From NCBI GenBank assembly GCA_014523515.1, contig JAATVJ010000068.1:1-5085 (forward strand): DNA of 5,085 bases, written 5' to 3'. The DNA is from Nitrososphaerales archaeon TH1177 (GTDB taxonomy: Archaea; Thermoproteota; Nitrososphaeria; Nitrososphaerales; Nitrososphaeraceae). The translations under genes were made by a program, and so were the position numbers. The notes beneath the pieces are model-generated. The model did not search any database and had not been told where the DNA came from. It saw only the letters and a list, made by a program, of their open reading frames with translations. Positions 1 through 5,085 of the stretch are shown one piece after another; within the stretch, counting starts at the first letter, position 1; the number at the start of each line of letters is the position of its first letter.

Positions 1-11
1 ATAAACACTTA

Positions 12-19
12 TTTAATAT
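12..19 (+). promoter_or_regulatory. Possible TATA box for the aminotransferase gene
   Basis: The sequence TTTAATAT lies with its centre about 30 bases upstream of the TTG start at 45. In archaea transcription usually begins roughly 25 bases downstream of the box, so this would give an almost leaderless mRNA. The surroundings are very AT-rich and the window begins only 11 bases upstream, so a chance match or a promoter farther left is quite possible. Confidence 0.3.
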
Positions 20-44
20 TCTTAATCACATAAAATAGTTAAAA

Positions 45-1175
45 TTGATTCCTATTAATAGACCTTGGATAGATGATGAGGAGAAACAAGAAATTATTAA
101 AGTACTTGATGGAAATGCTCTCACTAGTGCTGCTCGAAATGGAGGTAAAAGAGTTCAAGAATTTGAATCATCATTACGAAGCTTTTTAAATGTTAAACAT
201 GCAATCGCTGTTAATTCTGGTACTGCTGCTTTGCATGCATCATTACTTGCACTTGATATTAAGGCTGATGATGAAGTATTGCTTCCTTCTTTTACTTTTG
301 TAGCAACTGCCAATTCTGTAGTTGCATCTGGTGCTAAACCAGTATTTGTAGATATTAATACTAAAGATTATACTATCGACCTTCACGATTTAAAGAGAAA
401 AATTTCTAAAAAAAGTAAAGTTATATTGCCTGTTCATCTATACGGCCATCCTTCCGATCTTTGTGAACTAAATGAAATTGCAAATCAATATTCTCTTTAT
501 CTTATTGAAGATGCTTGTCAATCATTAGGGTCAATTTATAAAAATAAACAAACAGGGACTTTTGGAACAATGGGATGTTTTAGTATGTATGCTGGCAAAG
601 TTGTGACAGCTGGTGAAGGAGGAGCGATTGTAACAAATGATGATGAATTAGCAGACACATTAAAAATGATCAGAAATCATGGCATGGTTGAAGGATATGA
701 TACACGAAGATTAGGACTTAACTATAGACTTCCTGAATTAAGCGCTGCAATAGCTAAAATACAAATGAAAAAATTAAAAACAATTTTAGATCTTAGAAGA
801 CGAAATTCTTTGTTATTATCCAATTTACTAGAAACAATTATATCAAAATATAATATTAAAATTCCTGAAGAAGATCAAATAAAGAAATTTAATTGGTATC
901 TTTATACACTAACATTTAACAATTCCAATAATATAACTTTGCGAGATTATATCAAGAAAAAATTAATAGAAAATGGAATAGGTGTAGCTGTTTATTATGA
1001 CCCTCCTGTCCATAAAACTCCTTTTTATGAGAGATTTTCAATGAATAATGATTTACAAAATACCAATTGGTCAAGCAAACATGTTTTATCATTACCAGTC
1101 CATCCGGGGGTGTCTGAAATGGATATACAAAACATGGTAAATGTGCTTAAAAGGGAATTACAAAATATTTTATAA
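45..1175 (+). CDS. DegT/DnrJ/EryC1/StrS-family PLP-dependent aminotransferase
   Basis: A 376-residue protein, the usual full length for this fold-type I aminotransferase family. Members transfer an amino group, usually from glutamate, to a keto group on a nucleotide-bound sugar in the cytoplasm, making amino sugars for polysaccharides or glycoproteins. Visible landmarks are the phosphate-binding NSGTAALH (57-64), EDACQS (155-160) with Asp156 expected to contact the pyridine nitrogen and Gln159 to stack on the ring, Lys185 in SMYAGKVVTAGEGG as the likely Schiff-base lysine, RNHGM (210-214) and LNYRLPELSAAI (225-236). The C-terminal small domain runs from about 250 to the end. The start is TTG at 45: an in-frame TAG at 36-38 lies just upstream, and the protein begins with IPINRPWI, typical of the family N-terminus. 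The gene looks more AT-rich than the transporter beside it. The substrate cannot be read from sequence; surface glycan or S-layer glycosylation is an inference. Family call is firm, exact reaction is open. Confidence 0.93.
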   Translation: MIPINRPWIDDEEKQEIIKVLDGNALTSAARNGGKRVQEFESSLRSFLNVKHAIAVNSGTAALHASLLALDIKADDEVLLPSFTFVATANSVVASGAKPVFVDINTKDYTIDLHDLKRKISKKSKVILPVHLYGHPSDLCELNEIANQYSLYLIEDACQSLGSIYKNKQTGTFGTMGCFSMYAGKVVTAGEGGAIVTNDDELADTLKMIRNHGMVEGYDTRRLGLNYRLPELSAAIAKIQMKKLKTILDLRRRNSLLLSNLLETIISKYNIKIPEEDQIKKFNWYLYTLTFNNSNNITLRDYIKKKLIENGIGVAVYYDPPVHKTPFYERFSMNNDLQNTNWSSKHVLSLPVHPGVSEMDIQNMVNVLKRELQNIL

Positions 1176-1248
1176 ATAAATAAAAAGATTTATAATTATT
1201 TTTAAATAATATTATTAAATTAATTTTTTAGTACTCTAGGACAAACTT
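1176..1248 (+). other. AT-rich gap after the aminotransferase, weak T-tract end
   Basis: This stretch holds no convincing reading frame. A run of six T at 1224-1229 is a possible weak archaeal terminator for the aminotransferase. ATTATTT (1195-1201) and AAATAAT (1204-1210) form a small inverted repeat made only of A and T, which may be chance. Confidence 0.3.
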
Positions 1249-1256
1249 TTTTATAA
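1249..1256 (+). promoter_or_regulatory. Probable TATA box of the ammonium transporter gene
   Basis: TTTTATAA follows a T-run, with its centre about 31 bases before the ATG at 1283. That spacing predicts transcription starting within a few bases of the start codon, so the mRNA would be leaderless or nearly so. A second TTTATAAT at 1188-1195 could give a longer leader instead. Confidence 0.5.
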
Positions 1257-1282
1257 TACTATGTGGTGACTTAGCAACAGGA

Positions 1283-2509
1283 ATGGCGTTAGATACTGGT
1301 GATACTGCATGGATGATAGTCGCAACAGGACTTGTTATGTTGATGACACCTGGTTTGGGATTCTTTGAAGCTGGCTTAATCCGATTCAAGAATGGACTTT
1401 CAGCAATAATGCACACATTTTCTGGGTTGGCAATTCTATCCACCCTGTGGTTTATTGTTGGTTTTACTTTGGTCTTTGGACCTACTCAAGGCGGGATAAT
1501 AGGAGGATTAAATCATATATTTTACAATGGGGTAGGAATACATGAAGGATATGGAATAAATGTTACAATTCCTGGAGTGACTTTTGCAACATATCAGATG
1601 ATGTTTGCTGTTATTACTCCTCTATTGATTTCTGGTGCGTTTGCGGAAAGACTGAAATATAGTTCTTTTTTCATATTCGCTATAGCTTGGAGCTTGTTCG
1701 TTTACTTCCCATTAGCTCATTGGATCTGGGGAGGCGGATGGTTAGCACAGCTTGGAGTATGGGACTTTGCCGGTGGTATAGTAATACATACTAGTGCAGG
1801 TATGGCATCTCTAGCTGCTGGACTAGTACTTGGAAGGAGAAAGAACTATGGACCACAGATAATGATACCGCACAACTTACCATTAGCTGTAATAGGAGCT
1901 ACTATGCTATGGTTGGGATGGTTTGGATTTAATGGAGGTAGTGCATTAGCTGCTAATGGTGTTGCAGCAAATGCTCTTTTGACATCGCAAATAGGTGCTT
2001 CAACATGTACGTTGGTATGGCTCTTTCTCTCATGGAAACGTTCAGGAAAACCTTCTGTAGCAGCTGTCATAAACGGTGCCATCTCTGGACTTGCTGGAAT
2101 TACACCTGCTGCTGGTTACATTACTGGAGAAAGTGCTTTCGTTCTGGGTATCATTCTAGGGTTTGGTTCATACTATGGTATAGTATTGTTTAAAGAAAAA
2201 TTAAGGATAGACGATGCATTAGATGTTAGTTCCGTTCACGGTGTAACAGGTATATTAGGTGCTTTAGCAATAGGAGTAGCTGCTAGTCCCCTGGTGATGG
2301 AAGGAGGACCTGTTGGGTGGTTATATGGAAATCCAGCACAACTAGGTATACAAGCATTTGGAATTGCCGTAGCTGCAGCCTTTGCATTTGCTGTATCAAT
2401 AGCAATTTTCAAGATAATAGACAAGACTATTGGCCTAAGAGTATCAGAAGAAGAAGAAGAAGCAGGCTTGGATATAACCCAGCATGCAGAAAAAGCATTC
2501 AATGACTAG
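1283..2509 (+). CDS. amt: Ammonium transporter, Amt/MEP/Rh family
   Basis: A 408-residue membrane channel that moves ammonium/ammonia across the cytoplasmic membrane, feeding nitrogen assimilation and, in ammonia oxidisers, possibly energy metabolism. The chain is hydrophobic throughout, consistent with the eleven membrane helices of the family. Compared with recalled E. coli AmtB, key residues align with a constant shift of one: Phe108 and Phe216 (pore gate), Trp149 and Ser220 (outer recruitment site), Asp161 (structural), His169 and His319 (the twin-histidine pore pair). The conserved AFAERLKY (119-126), WDFAGG (160-165) and FNGGSALAAN (216-225) are all present. The N-terminus starts directly at MALDTGDTAWM without a signal peptide, as in other archaeal members. 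The cytoplasmic tail LRVSEEEEEAGLDITQHAEKAF matches the conserved Amt C-terminus that helps couple the pores and contact PII proteins. No glnK follows it here; the next gene is a ferredoxin. ATG at 1283 is chosen because no ATG, GTG or TTG lies upstream in frame before the TAG at 1229. Confidence 0.97.
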   Translation: MALDTGDTAWMIVATGLVMLMTPGLGFFEAGLIRFKNGLSAIMHTFSGLAILSTLWFIVGFTLVFGPTQGGIIGGLNHIFYNGVGIHEGYGINVTIPGVTFATYQMMFAVITPLLISGAFAERLKYSSFFIFAIAWSLFVYFPLAHWIWGGGWLAQLGVWDFAGGIVIHTSAGMASLAAGLVLGRRKNYGPQIMIPHNLPLAVIGATMLWLGWFGFNGGSALAANGVAANALLTSQIGASTCTLVWLFLSWKRSGKPSVAAVINGAISGLAGITPAAGYITGESAFVLGIILGFGSYYGIVLFKEKLRIDDALDVSSVHGVTGILGALAIGVAASPLVMEGGPVGWLYGNPAQLGIQAFGIAVAAAFAFAVSIAIFKIIDKTIGLRVSEEEEEAGLDITQHAEKAFND

Positions 2510-2518
2510 TCTCCAAAC

Positions 2519-2541
2519 TTTTTTATTTTTCTTTTTTAATT
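2519..2541 (+). terminator. T-rich terminator after amt
   Basis: Three T-runs (six, five and six T) start ten bases after the amt stop codon, without a strong hairpin. Archaeal RNA polymerase commonly ends at such T-tracts. Confidence 0.55.
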
Positions 2542-2637
2542 AATATCATAAAAAAATAAAAATTATAACTTATTCTATAAAAGGCTATTATCAATTACTT
2601 TAAATTATATAAAATCTGTTTTTTATTTCACATATCA

Positions 2638-2645
2638 TTTATATA
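2638..2645 (+). promoter_or_regulatory. Probable TATA box of the ferredoxin gene
   Basis: TTTATATA lies with its centre about 33 bases before the ATG at 2675, predicting a 5' leader of only a few bases. No Shine-Dalgarno-like sequence precedes the ATG, which agrees with leaderless translation. A second AT-rich element, AAATTATATAAAAT, lies near 2602-2614 and could be an alternative. Confidence 0.55.
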
Positions 2646-2674
2646 ATATATGTTCATGGATAAAATAGATATAA

Positions 2675-3211
2675 ATGCCAATAGATCCAGACTTTCCAAA
2701 AAATAATCAAGTGATTGGTAAAATCCAACTTTCTGATGCTGAACATTTTCACTATAGATGGGGACCAGGTAGACAAGCTGAAGCATTCGAAAATGAAGAA
2801 GTAAAAGCAGCATATGCTGAAAGAGGTGAAGAACAAGTACCATTAGGTGTAAGTGGTACCATGGTAGCCGTTGATTGGGACTCTTGTGTAGCAGATGGTG
2901 CATGTATTGAAGCATGTCCAGTTCAAGTATTTCAATGGTATAGGACAGAAAAGGATGTTCCTGCCAAAGATGCACATACAGAAACATATGAAGGAACAGG
3001 CTCTTCAGTAAAGGAAGAGAGAAAAGACTATACAGATAAAGCAGATCCAATAAGAGAACATGATTGTATCTGGTGTATGGCTTGCGTTTCAGTTTGTCCA
3101 CCACAAGCAATTAAAGTAGATCAAGCATCATTAGAATTCCATGAAAAAGCATCAGGAACATTCAATGAAGCACTTTCAAAAAGTGGCGCTCCACCACCAC
3201 ACGCTCACTAA
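2675..3211 (+). CDS. 7Fe ferredoxin, archaeal zinc-ferredoxin type
   Basis: A 178-residue cytoplasmic electron carrier. The first motif is C71-x2-D74-x2-C77-x3-C81-P and the second C131-x2-C134-x2-C137-x3-C141-P. Asp74 replaces the second cysteine of the first motif, so C71, C77 and C141 should hold a [3Fe-4S] cluster, and C81, C131, C134 and C137 a [4Fe-4S] cluster, as in the Sulfolobus zinc-containing ferredoxin. Like that protein it has an N-terminal extension (about 70 residues), the VSGTMVAVDWDSCVADG core and an ADP motif (123-125) before the second cluster. Differences are a longer stretch between the two motifs (49 residues between C81 and C131), only two histidines in the extension (H24, H26), and a 37-residue C-terminal tail ending in PPPHAH. 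Likely partners are 2-oxoacid:ferredoxin oxidoreductases or other low-potential redox enzymes, but none is encoded here. It appears to be transcribed alone. Whether zinc is bound is uncertain. Confidence 0.94.
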   Translation: MPIDPDFPKNNQVIGKIQLSDAEHFHYRWGPGRQAEAFENEEVKAAYAERGEEQVPLGVSGTMVAVDWDSCVADGACIEACPVQVFQWYRTEKDVPAKDAHTETYEGTGSSVKEERKDYTDKADPIREHDCIWCMACVSVCPPQAIKVDQASLEFHEKASGTFNEALSKSGAPPPHAH

Positions 3212-3213
3212 AT

Positions 3214-3232
3214 CTTTTTTTTATTTTATTTT
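3214..3232 (+). terminator. T-rich terminator after the ferredoxin gene
   Basis: A run of eight T (3215-3222) begins three bases after the stop codon and is followed by two further T4 runs. This is a typical archaeal T-tract end without a hairpin. Confidence 0.6.
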
Positions 3233-3287
3233 AATTACAATAAATATACTACTACTACCAGTTTCTTTAAAAATTAGGTTATTTTAG

Positions 3288-3295
3288 TTTATATA
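3288..3295 (+). promoter_or_regulatory. Candidate TATA box of the unknown gene
   Basis: TTTATATA stands about 80 bases upstream of the ATG at 3371. Transcription would then start near 3315-3320 and give a leader of about 50 bases that contains the Shine-Dalgarno sequence. The exact start site is inferred from usual archaeal spacing. Confidence 0.45.
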
Positions 3296-3356
3296 CTTTT
3301 ATTATGTATTGATGAATAGTTGATTAATAATAATCTATTACATAAAGTATTATCTT

Positions 3357-3363
3357 AGGTGAT
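3357..3363 (+). promoter_or_regulatory. Shine-Dalgarno sequence fixing the start at 3371
   Basis: AGGTGAT is complementary to the conserved 3' end of archaeal 16S rRNA (ATCACCT) and sits seven bases before the ATG at 3371. The GTG at 3359, which would lengthen the protein by four residues, lies inside this site, so the ATG is the better start. Confidence 0.7.
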
Positions 3364-3370
3364 AATAATA

Positions 3371-3967
3371 ATGGTTGTAGTAACCGATTCCTATATGGGA
3401 ATATTTACACCAGTAGATATTGATTCTAGAATAACACAATTTCTTGAAAAAAAAATCGAATTTCCTTTTATTAAAAAGGATGAGATTATGGGAATATTTT
3501 ATTTGTTTGGAAAAGATAATAAAGTAATTAGTGATTTAGAAATTTTATCTGTTAAAAATATAGCAAAAAGGACTATGGAACAACGAGCTAGAAACATCAA
3601 GATTCTGCATGAATTTGAAAAAAATAAACTCGATTCTGATTTTATCAGAGAAGAGTATAATAAGAGAATATTACAAATAAGCATAGAAGAACAAGCGTCA
3701 TCCTCTAAACATCTTATATATAGAATAACACGAGATCCAACAATTATCTCCAACTGTTTTGAACAACATATTGCCTATTATAAACAAGATTATTTTTTTG
3801 AACTATTTAAACAACCTATAAAAAAAACAGAAGTTCCATCTAGTCTAATTAGCAAGCTTGAGCAAAGAATGCTTATGTTATGTTACAATGTGTCTGATTC
3901 TTCACAACTACCGGATAATAATACCATTAGTCCATTTTTTCAATGGTTAAATGAATATGATAAATAA
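3371..3967 (+). CDS. Uncharacterised soluble protein, 198 residues
   Basis: I do not recognise this protein. It has no signal peptide and no membrane segment, and is rich in Lys, Glu, Ile and Asn. Residues 1-60 (from MVVVTDSYMG through FPFIKKDEIMGIFYLFGKDN) look like a mixed alpha/beta segment. Residues 60-110 are charged and probably helical, with little proline or glycine, possibly a coiled-coil-like stretch. Residues 120-198 contain a second helix-rich part ending in ISPFFQWLNEYDK. There are two cysteines (129, 171), not arranged as a metal site, and no evident nucleotide-binding or catalytic motif. The steady reading frame, a Shine-Dalgarno site and a T-tract after the stop argue that it is a real gene. 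It stands alone between the ferredoxin and aIF2 beta genes with gaps of more than 150 bases on each side, so neighbours say little. Probably a lineage-restricted archaeal protein, which is an inference. Confidence 0.8.
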   Translation: MVVVTDSYMGIFTPVDIDSRITQFLEKKIEFPFIKKDEIMGIFYLFGKDNKVISDLEILSVKNIAKRTMEQRARNIKILHEFEKNKLDSDFIREEYNKRILQISIEEQASSSKHLIYRITRDPTIISNCFEQHIAYYKQDYFFELFKQPIKKTEVPSSLISKLEQRMLMLCYNVSDSSQLPDNNTISPFFQWLNEYDK

Positions 3968-3988
3968 AACTTATTATTATCTATTAAT

Positions 3989-4000
3989 CTTTTTTCTTTT
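3989..4000 (+). terminator. T-rich terminator after the unknown gene
   Basis: Runs of six and four T split by one C begin about 22 bases after the stop codon at 3965-3967. This is consistent with an archaeal T-tract terminator. Confidence 0.45.
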
Positions 4001-4079
4001 CTATCATATGATCTTTTTAAACAAAAGAATTAAGATTTAACAATTTATATTTTAATAATTAATAAAGTTATATAATGTT

Positions 4080-4163
4080 CAATATGATGATATGATGGTT
4101 ATTGTAGTATAATTATTTTATTTAGATCTAAAAATATACTATTCATTGTTGATCATCATATTG
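4080..4163. repeat. 12-base perfect inverted repeat with 60-base spacer
   Basis: CAATATGATGAT at 4080-4091 is matched by its exact reverse complement at 4152-4163. Eleven bases of the right arm (ATCATCATATT) recur directly at 4179-4189, 27 bases further on. Possible operator half-sites for aIF2 beta, but the bases are low in complexity and chance is not excluded. Confidence 0.4.
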
Positions 4164-4218
4164 TTATAATAAATCATCATCATCATATTATCATTTGATT
4201 ATCTTTTTAAAATTTTCC

Positions 4219-4226
4219 TTTTATAT
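4219..4226 (+). promoter_or_regulatory. Candidate TATA box of the aIF2 beta gene
   Basis: TTTTATAT has its centre about 50 bases upstream of the ATG at 4273, which would give a leader of roughly 20-25 bases. No clear Shine-Dalgarno sequence lies in that leader. Confidence 0.4.
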
Positions 4227-4272
4227 TATCTACCATAAGATACATTAATAAGAAAAAAAATATTAATTGATT

Positions 4273-4707
4273 ATGGTGGAACATCAAACTAAAGTAGATT
4301 ATGAATTATTACTTGATAGACTTTATAACAAGTTAGGAACAACAGCTAAAAAAGAAATCTCTAGATTGGAATTACCTGTTCCACAAATAATTTGGGTTGG
4401 TCAGAGAACAATATTTAGAAATTTTATGGATTTTTCAAAAGCATTACGTCGTGACCCTGAAAAATTATTACTATATCTAAATAAGGAGCTTGCTTCTGCT
4501 GGTTATATTAACGGCGATAGAGTCATTTTTTTAGGACGTAAAGTACGTTCGTCATTTGGTGCATTAATTGATAGATATGTAAAAGATTATGTCATATGCC
4601 CCGTTTGTGGTAGCCCTGATACCAGAACAGAAAAAAATAAAAAACTTGGCTTTTTATTGTGTGAGGCATGTGGAGCAAAATCTTCTATAAAAGGCAATTA
4701 CGCATAA
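4273..4707 (+). CDS. eif2b: Translation initiation factor aIF2 subunit beta
   Basis: A 144-residue protein, the usual size for the archaeal beta subunit of initiation factor 2, the heterotrimer that delivers initiator Met-tRNA to the small ribosomal subunit; beta binds the gamma GTPase subunit. Order of parts: an N-terminal helix (about 8-22, YELLLDRLYNKL) that contacts gamma; the alpha/beta core (about 35-100) with RTIFRNFMDFSKALRRDPEK and LNKELASAGYINGDRVIFLGR; then a C4 zinc ribbon with C109-x2-C112 (CPVCGSPDT) and C130-x2-C133 (CEACGA). All four zinc cysteines are present. ATG at 4273 is preferred over the in-frame TTG at 4267, which would add only two residues. The gene is alone on its strand here; its 3' end faces the thioredoxin gene. 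The family is also found as the N-terminal part of eukaryotic eIF5, but length and single-domain make-up fit aIF2 beta. Confidence 0.96.
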   Translation: MVEHQTKVDYELLLDRLYNKLGTTAKKEISRLELPVPQIIWVGQRTIFRNFMDFSKALRRDPEKLLLYLNKELASAGYINGDRVIFLGRKVRSSFGALIDRYVKDYVICPVCGSPDTRTEKNKKLGFLLCEACGAKSSIKGNYA

Positions 4708-4901
4708 TTAATTATTATATCTAATTTTTCAGAAATAGGAAACCTAAAATTTATTTCTAATATCTTTTTATTACATATTACGGTTAATTCAATAATTTTA
4801 TCTATTCTATCTATTATCTTGTGAATGATTTTATCATTGAAAAAATTGTTTAATTTTTCATTTTTAAATATATTTAGAAGTTTGTTATTATATGTATTGT
4901 T
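4698..4901 (-). other. Start-less open frame, possible gene remnant or small gene
   Basis: A 67-codon frame stays open from just after a TAA at 4902-4904 to a TAA at 4698-4700, in one of the most AT-rich parts of the window, where stops should be common. Its translation looks protein-like: a charged amphipathic helix-like part (KIIHKIIDRIDKIIEL, residues 24-39) followed by a beta-like part and FRFPISEKLDIIINYA at the end. It contains no ATG, GTG or TTG, so translation would need a rare start such as ATT or ATA, or a frameshift, or it is a decayed remnant. It overlaps the 3' end of the thioredoxin gene by 14 bases in another frame and the end of aIF2 beta by 10 bases on the opposite strand. 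The thioredoxin already ends at a normal C-terminus, so a frameshifted extension of it is not needed. I do not recognise a family. Confidence 0.25.
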
Positions 4902-5085
4902 TTATTTTATTTTCAATTTGTCCTTTTGGTAACGCACCTATCATTACATCAATAACCTGCCCTTTTTTCAAGATCATTAAAGTTGGAATACTTTGAATAC
5001 CAAATCTTTGTGATATATGAGGATTTTCATCCACATTAACCTTACCAAATACTATTTTTCCAGAATATTGCTCTGCTAGTTGTTC
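4888..5085 (-). CDS. Thioredoxin, C-terminal part (cut by window edge)
   Basis: The last 65 residues of a thioredoxin-fold protein read leftward from the window edge; the start, including the CxxC active site, lies outside. The visible part begins EQLAEQYSGKIVFGKVNVDE and continues with NPHISQRFGIQSIPTLMILK, containing the conserved cis-proline motif SIPT (33-36), the KKG turn (40-42) and the MIGALPKGQI segment leading into the final helix. These match the second half of classic thioredoxins, which reduce protein disulfides in the cytoplasm using electrons from thioredoxin reductase. The stop is TAA at 4888-4890. It converges on aIF2 beta with 180 bases between the stops. A run of six T on the minus strand (4840-4845) about 43 bases past the stop may end the transcript. 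The CxxC cannot be checked here, so a redox-inactive homologue is not excluded. Confidence 0.92.
   Translation of the reverse strand, partial: EQLAEQYSGKIVFGKVNVDENPHISQRFGIQSIPTLMILKKGQVIDVMIGALPKGQIENKIKQYI

Larger units (their letters stand above)
3968..4272 (+). other. 305-base AT-rich gap with short repeats
   Basis: No convincing gene is present: frames opened by ATG on either strand close within about 16 codons. It holds, in order, the T-tract of the upstream gene, a degenerate direct-repeat pair (4003-4021 and 4190-4212), a 12-base inverted repeat (4080-4091 and 4152-4163) whose right arm is partly repeated at 4179-4189, and a TATA-like element for aIF2 beta (4219-4226). No tRNA-like or other RNA structure was recognised. 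Confidence 0.6.

Noticed and set aside
1265..1269. GGTGA as a Shine-Dalgarno site for amt
   Set aside because: It is 13 bases from the ATG, too far for a good site, and the TATA box at 1249-1256 puts the transcription start downstream of it.
2446..2460. GAA repeat in amt as a phase-variable tract
   Set aside because: It is a three-base repeat encoding Glu389-Glu393, part of the conserved acidic C-terminal tail; length changes would keep the frame.
1228..2505. Several frames of 60-90 codons inside or opposite amt
   Set aside because: All lie within the amt coding sequence, whose protein aligns end to end with its family, and none has its own recognisable domain.
2655..2705. Short ATG-led frame (16 codons) just upstream of and overlapping the ferredoxin start
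   Set aside because: It lies upstream of or at the predicted transcription start, so it may not be fully transcribed, and it has no SD; the ferredoxin ATG at 2675 gives the family N-terminus.
2628..3110. Minus-strand open frame of 160 codons opposite the ferredoxin gene
   Set aside because: It is a shadow of the ferredoxin gene: the plus strand encodes all cluster cysteines in order, while the minus translation is an unnatural Leu/His-rich string.
3499..3753. Minus-strand frame of 84 codons inside the unknown gene
   Set aside because: The plus-strand frame is longer and has a Shine-Dalgarno site, a TATA-like element and a T-tract; the minus frame has none of these that I can see.
4171..4189. 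TCATCATCATCA stretch as a CRISPR or tandem-repeat array
   Set aside because: Only about four three-base units are present, with no repeat-spacer structure.

Overview
The window looks like chromosomal DNA of an ammonia-oxidising archaeon of the Nitrososphaerota (Thaumarchaeota). The reasons are an Amt-type ammonium transporter, a 7Fe ferredoxin of the archaeal zinc-containing type with a long N-terminal extension, an archaeal translation initiation factor aIF2 beta, TATA-box-like promoters, T-tract ends instead of hairpin terminators, and a low GC content. Phylum-level placement is an inference from these families. I cannot name a genus.

Left to right, all on + except the last: a DegT/DnrJ/EryC1/StrS-family PLP aminotransferase starting at TTG (45-1175); an ammonium transporter with every pore residue intact (1283-2509); a [3Fe-4S][4Fe-4S] ferredoxin (2675-3211); an unrecognised 198-residue soluble protein (3371-3967); a 305-base AT-rich gap with short repeats (3968-4272); aIF2 beta with its C4 zinc ribbon (4273-4707); and, converging from the right edge on the minus strand, the C-terminal half of a thioredoxin (4888-5085). 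Between the last two genes lies a 67-codon stop-free minus-strand frame with no usual start codon (4698-4901). It may be a gene remnant or an unannotated small gene.

The genes are separated by gaps of 107-305 bases, most hold their own TATA-like element and end in a T-rich tract, so they look like single transcription units and not an operon. Candidate TATA boxes for the aminotransferase, transporter and ferredoxin lie 30-34 bases (box centre to start codon) upstream, which fits leaderless or nearly leaderless mRNAs. The unknown gene instead has a longer leader and a clear Shine-Dalgarno sequence.

Functionally, Amt brings in ammonia/ammonium, ferredoxin carries low-potential electrons, thioredoxin handles disulfides, aIF2 beta serves translation, and the aminotransferase probably makes an amino sugar for the cell surface. 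Nothing shows that they form one pathway. I found no defence system, CRISPR array, mobile element or RNA gene. The most useful leads are the start-less frame, the unknown 198-residue protein, the altered ferredoxin and the repeat-bearing gap upstream of aIF2 beta.
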